Source of the DNA: Echiichthys vipera
Taxonomy: Eukaryota > Chordata > Actinopteri > Perciformes > Trachinidae
Direction of reading: 5' to 3'
NCBI GenBank assembly: GCA_963691815.1
Contig: OY829662.1
Coordinates: 2,018,676-2,082,675 of the forward strand
DNA: 64,000 nt
Shown: positions 61,380-64,000 of the stretch, piece after piece
Layout: the number at the start of each line of letters is the position of its first letter
How positions within the stretch are numbered: the stretch's first letter is position 1
Notes under the pieces: generated by a model
Database searches by the model: none
The model's input: only the letters and a program-made list of their open reading frames with translations
Told to the model about the DNA's origin: nothing
Position numbers and translations under genes: made by a program

Positions 61380-61970
61380 GATTTAAATGTATTTACAAGT
61401 ACTGTAACTTTTTTGCTTGGTTCTCTTTTGTACAAATATTTTATGTGGACGATAATAAATGCACCTGCCAGCTTATCAGGGCTCATGATACACGTATTAA
61501 ATATAAATGATGGATAAAGAGTATTTTTCTGCTGATATGTAAACGTCTCTGAACACTACTTATATAAGAACGAACACATGACCGGATCAAATAGAGGTTT
61601 TGTTGCATATTAAGCTGGTTATGGAATACAACGGAAGCAAACTCAACCCAAAGATATCAAAGTGTTTGTGTTATAAAGTCACGTTTAAATTACTTTTGAG
61701 TCACTGGAAGCAGAACTGAACGGCTCAGACCTCGACAATATCGACAATATCGACTATCGGGGTTATTTACATGTTTCGTCTTTAACGTTAAAGCGTTGAT
61801 AAGCTGACACTGGAACAGTTAGACGACACTAAGTTGAGTTTTTTCTGTAAACTGTAGACAAACGCGTGTAAGTTCCAGATGACAACACTCAAACCAGTCC
61901 TTTAAATAACAACATGGCGGTGGTGTGATAGTGTGTAACAGACCCTCGCGCTGAGAGTCGTTGAGAACGT
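60919..61970. other. No gene seen
   Basis: AT-rich, with the GT tract at 61.29 kb. ATAAATGATGGATAAAGAGT near 61504 recurs near 63326, a further sign of local duplication. Confidence 0.5.
61286..61375. repeat. (GT)n microsatellite
   Basis: GT repeats with TATG interruptions, ending in TATATATAG. Confidence 0.93.
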
Positions 61971-62051
61971 ACAGAGCAAAAGTTTGGACGCACCCTCTCA
62001 GTCAAAGAGTTTCCTTTATTGTCACGACTATGAAAATTTCCCAATATTTCG

Positions 62052-62367
62052 GAGGAACTCGGAGTAGAGCCGCTGCTCCTTTGCGTTGAAAGGAGCCAGT
62101 TGAGGTGGTTCAGGATCATCTGGTAAGGATGAACCCTGGGCGCCTCCCTAGGGAGGTGTTCCAGGCACGTCCAGCTGGGAGGAGGCCTCGGGGAAGACCC
62201 AGGACCAGGTGGAGAGATTAGATCTCCACACTGGCCTGGGAACGCCTCAGGATCCCCCAGTTAGAGCTGGTTAATGTGGCCCGGGAAAGGGAAGTTTGGG
62301 GTCCCCTGCTAAAGCTGATGCCACTGCGACCCGACCCCGGATAAGAGGCTGAAGATGAGATGAGATG
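62052..62367 (+). mobile_element. Rex3/RTE-type retrotransposon 3' fragment
   Basis: 5'-truncated at GAGGAACTCGGAGTAGAGCC and ends AGGCTGAAGATGAGATGAGATG. Carries the shared TAG after TRWRD. It appears to have inserted into the interior of the Tc1-like element whose ends are at 61971 and 63246. Confidence 0.78.
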
Positions 62368-62611
62368 AACTAATGACGGCCGCTCGTTTTTCTTTACTTA
62401 GCTGCTTTTTTTCTGCCATAACACGAATTCTAACAGTCTGTTCAGTGGGACCATCAGCTGTGTGTCCACCTGACTTCTGATGGTCCCAACCCCATTTACA
62501 AGGCAGGAAATCCCACTTATTGAACCTGACGGGGCACACGTGTGAAGGGGAAACCATTTCAGGTGACCACCTCCTGAAGCTCATCGAGAGAACGCAGAGT
62601 GTGTGCGAAGG

Positions 62612-62998
62612 ACTGAACTAACTGATGTGAAGATCCAGGTATTTCACCTCTCACAAGGCCGATGATGTCACTGGGACCCTTTGTGCCCCAACGACGGTCA
62701 TTAAGACTCAATAGAGCACTAACGAAGTCGAAACCTACTTCCACTAACGACTGGACCGGGACCAGGACCAGGACCAGGCTAGGACTGGACCAGCACGAAC
62801 GTAGTCCAGACCTACTTCCACCAACGACTGTCACTCTAACGACAGTTGTTGGCACTTGGAGCACAAAGGGTTCCAGTGACATCATCGGCCTTGTGAGAGG
62901 TTAAATACCTGGATCTCCACACCAGTTAGTTGGACCAGTCCCAGCCTGGTCCTGGTCCTGGGCCTGGTCCTGGTCCTGGGCCAGTCCCAGCCTGGTTG
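62612..62998. mobile_element. Palindromic Penelope-derived element, copy E (ends missing)
   Basis: Contains the central part of the family only: TGAAGATCCAGGTATTTCACC, GATGTCACTGGGACCC, the CACTAACGAAGTC segment, then the inverted GGTTCCAGTGACATC and GTCCCAGCCTGG segments. Both outer arms are absent and no target duplication was found. The sequence right of it resembles the right flank of copy D. Confidence 0.7.
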
Positions 62999-63009
62999 TT
63001 ATTTTGCGC

Positions 63010-63173
63010 ACGCGTTATCATATTGCTCAATTTAAAGTGCTTCTTTTTTAACGTCAAGCGTGAGTTATCAAAGTTAAAAGGATTTTTTCTTAATTCTCAT
63101 TGCGTTGAGCTCTCGGTTGCCATAGCAACAGTACTTATTTAAGCGTCTTCATGGCCAGACATCACCAGGGCTA
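63010..63173. repeat. Local duplicate of 60.8-kb segment, with X-box
   Basis: Homologous to 60760-60918 with a ~17-bp insertion near 63045. It lies directly right of Penelope-derived copy E, so transposon fragment and flank appear to have been duplicated together. Confidence 0.8.
63116..63129 (+). promoter_or_regulatory. RFX X-box-like motif (near-perfect palindrome)
   Basis: GTTGCCATAGCAAC fits the X-box consensus and differs from its 60.85-kb counterpart by one base. The half-sites GTTGC and GCAAC are perfectly inverted. Confidence 0.42.
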
Positions 63174-63555
63174 CGTGAACGTCAACAGTCATGAAAAGAA
63201 AGGAAACTCTTTGACTGAGAAGGTGCATCCAAACTTTTGCTCAGAGCTGTTTATCTTCTGTTAACGTCTCCGTTTACGTCGGCGTGAGGAAGCAGAATAA
63301 AACTAATATAATATAATAATAATATAAATGATAGATAAAGAGTATTTTTGTACGCAGGGGCATTTCCAGGTCACTTGGAGATGATTTCTGATTTAAAAAC
63401 AAACTATTTTGATGCTTTTTACTTTAAATTTCAGTTTTGTCTCCCAATGAAAAGAAGATAATCAAGATAATATAGACAATAAAGCTCTCGTTTGTCTCGT
63501 GATATGAATATTAAGTGTCCTGAGATAACTTAAGATATGATCTGACACTGTTAAC

Positions 63556-63930
63556 TAAACTGAACTGAACACACCTGACACACCTGTATTACACCTGTAA
63601 TATGGTGGATACAGTTTTCAGCAGGTTGCGGAAGTGCTCTGATCTGATTTAACTACGTTTGTTATGGATTTAAATGCATATATTTATATATACTTTATAA
63701 TAATCTTAGTCAAAACTGAATTGAACACACCTGACTGTAATATTACAGTGGATACAGTTTACAGCAGGTTGTGGAAGTTCATTTACGTAACAACATTATG
63801 TATTTTGATCTGATTTAACTACGTTTATTATGGATTTATATGCATATATTTATATATACTATATAATAATCTCAGTCAAAACTGAATTGAATGCACCTGG
63901 TGGAAGTGCGTTTCCGTAACAACATGATTG
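63556..63930. repeat. Diverged tandem duplication, ~165-190 bp period
   Basis: The segment ACTGAATTGAACACACCTGA ... GGATACAGTTT ... CAGCAGGTTG ... GATCTGATTTAACTACGTTT ... GCATATATTTATATATACT occurs twice in full and a third time in part. It is AT-rich with no coding potential. Confidence 0.85.
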
Positions 63931-64000
63931 AGTCTGTGTAAATAAGTCATATTAATCATTAAATATGTCATTTAAATCATAAATAAGTCACAGAGTGTGG

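Larger units (their letters stand above)
61971..63246. mobile_element. Tc1-like element ends enclosing nested insertions
   Basis: The left segment GAGCAAAAGTTTGGACGCACC ... CAGTCAAAGAGTTTCC (61974-62015) is the inverse of GGAAACTCTTTGACTGAG ... TCCAAACTTTTGCTCAGAG at 63201-63246. Between them sit a Rex3 fragment (62052-62367) and a Penelope-derived fragment (62612-62998). The AAAGTTTGGACxCACC terminus is common in fish Tc1/mariner-related repeats. No transposase frame is left. Confidence 0.6.

Overview
This window is vertebrate nuclear DNA, almost certainly from a teleost fish. The evidence is intron/exon structure in the one recognisable gene, long microsatellites, tRNA-derived SINEs of fish type, Rex3-like retrotransposon tails ending in GATGA repeats, and non-autonomous Harbinger, pogo, hAT and piggyBac-type elements with the expected target-site duplications. 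No bacterial gene organisation is present. Nearly all long open frames are shadows of tandem repeats or fragments of transposons.

The only confidently identified cellular gene is on the minus strand at 6990-7418. It is the first coding exon of an NMDA-receptor GluN2 subunit, best matched by GluN2C (grin2c): signal peptide plus the start of the amino-terminal domain, ending in a phase-0 splice donor. The rest of the gene should lie left of position 1. The intron inside the window carries a 41-bp minisatellite (5.78-6.84 kb), a pogo-type element and a Harbinger-type element. The region to the right (7.4-52 kb) would be 5' UTR/promoter and intergenic DNA. It holds weak candidates only: two near-identical TATA/GC motifs at 25.0-25.2 kb and a possible short first exon with a consensus donor at 31.03 kb. 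A second, unidentified minus-strand gene may end in the window (possible terminal exon 58521-58557, long 3'UTR-like tract to a poly(A) signal at 52059), but this is tentative.

The window is dominated by repeats. (i) A Harbinger-like family, 376-597 bp, with TTA/TAA duplications and a Myb/SANT-like reading frame, at 0.7, 2.3, 26.8, 43, 46.1 and 50.9 kb. (ii) A pogo-like family at 4.6, 36.7 and 41.9 kb. (iii) A palindromic family with imperfect 13-bp target duplications and a Penelope-like endonuclease C-terminal fragment, at 13.9, 16.6, 39.3, 60.1 and 62.6 kb. (iv) Rex3/RTE-type 3' fragments at 13.5, 17.3, 44.7, 53.3 and 62.05 kb that all share the same premature stop. (v) SINEs at 11.5, 26.0, 28.9, 43.3, 50.1 and 50.5 kb. 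(vi) Tandem arrays: 41 bp (5.8 kb), AGT triplets (15.2 kb), 21 bp (22.1 kb), 42 bp (40.2 kb), 39 bp (49-50 kb) and several GT/CA tracts.

The most interesting feature is family (iii): retrotransposon-style target duplications on an element built as a long inverted repeat, carrying a hammerhead-ribozyme-like core in its arms.
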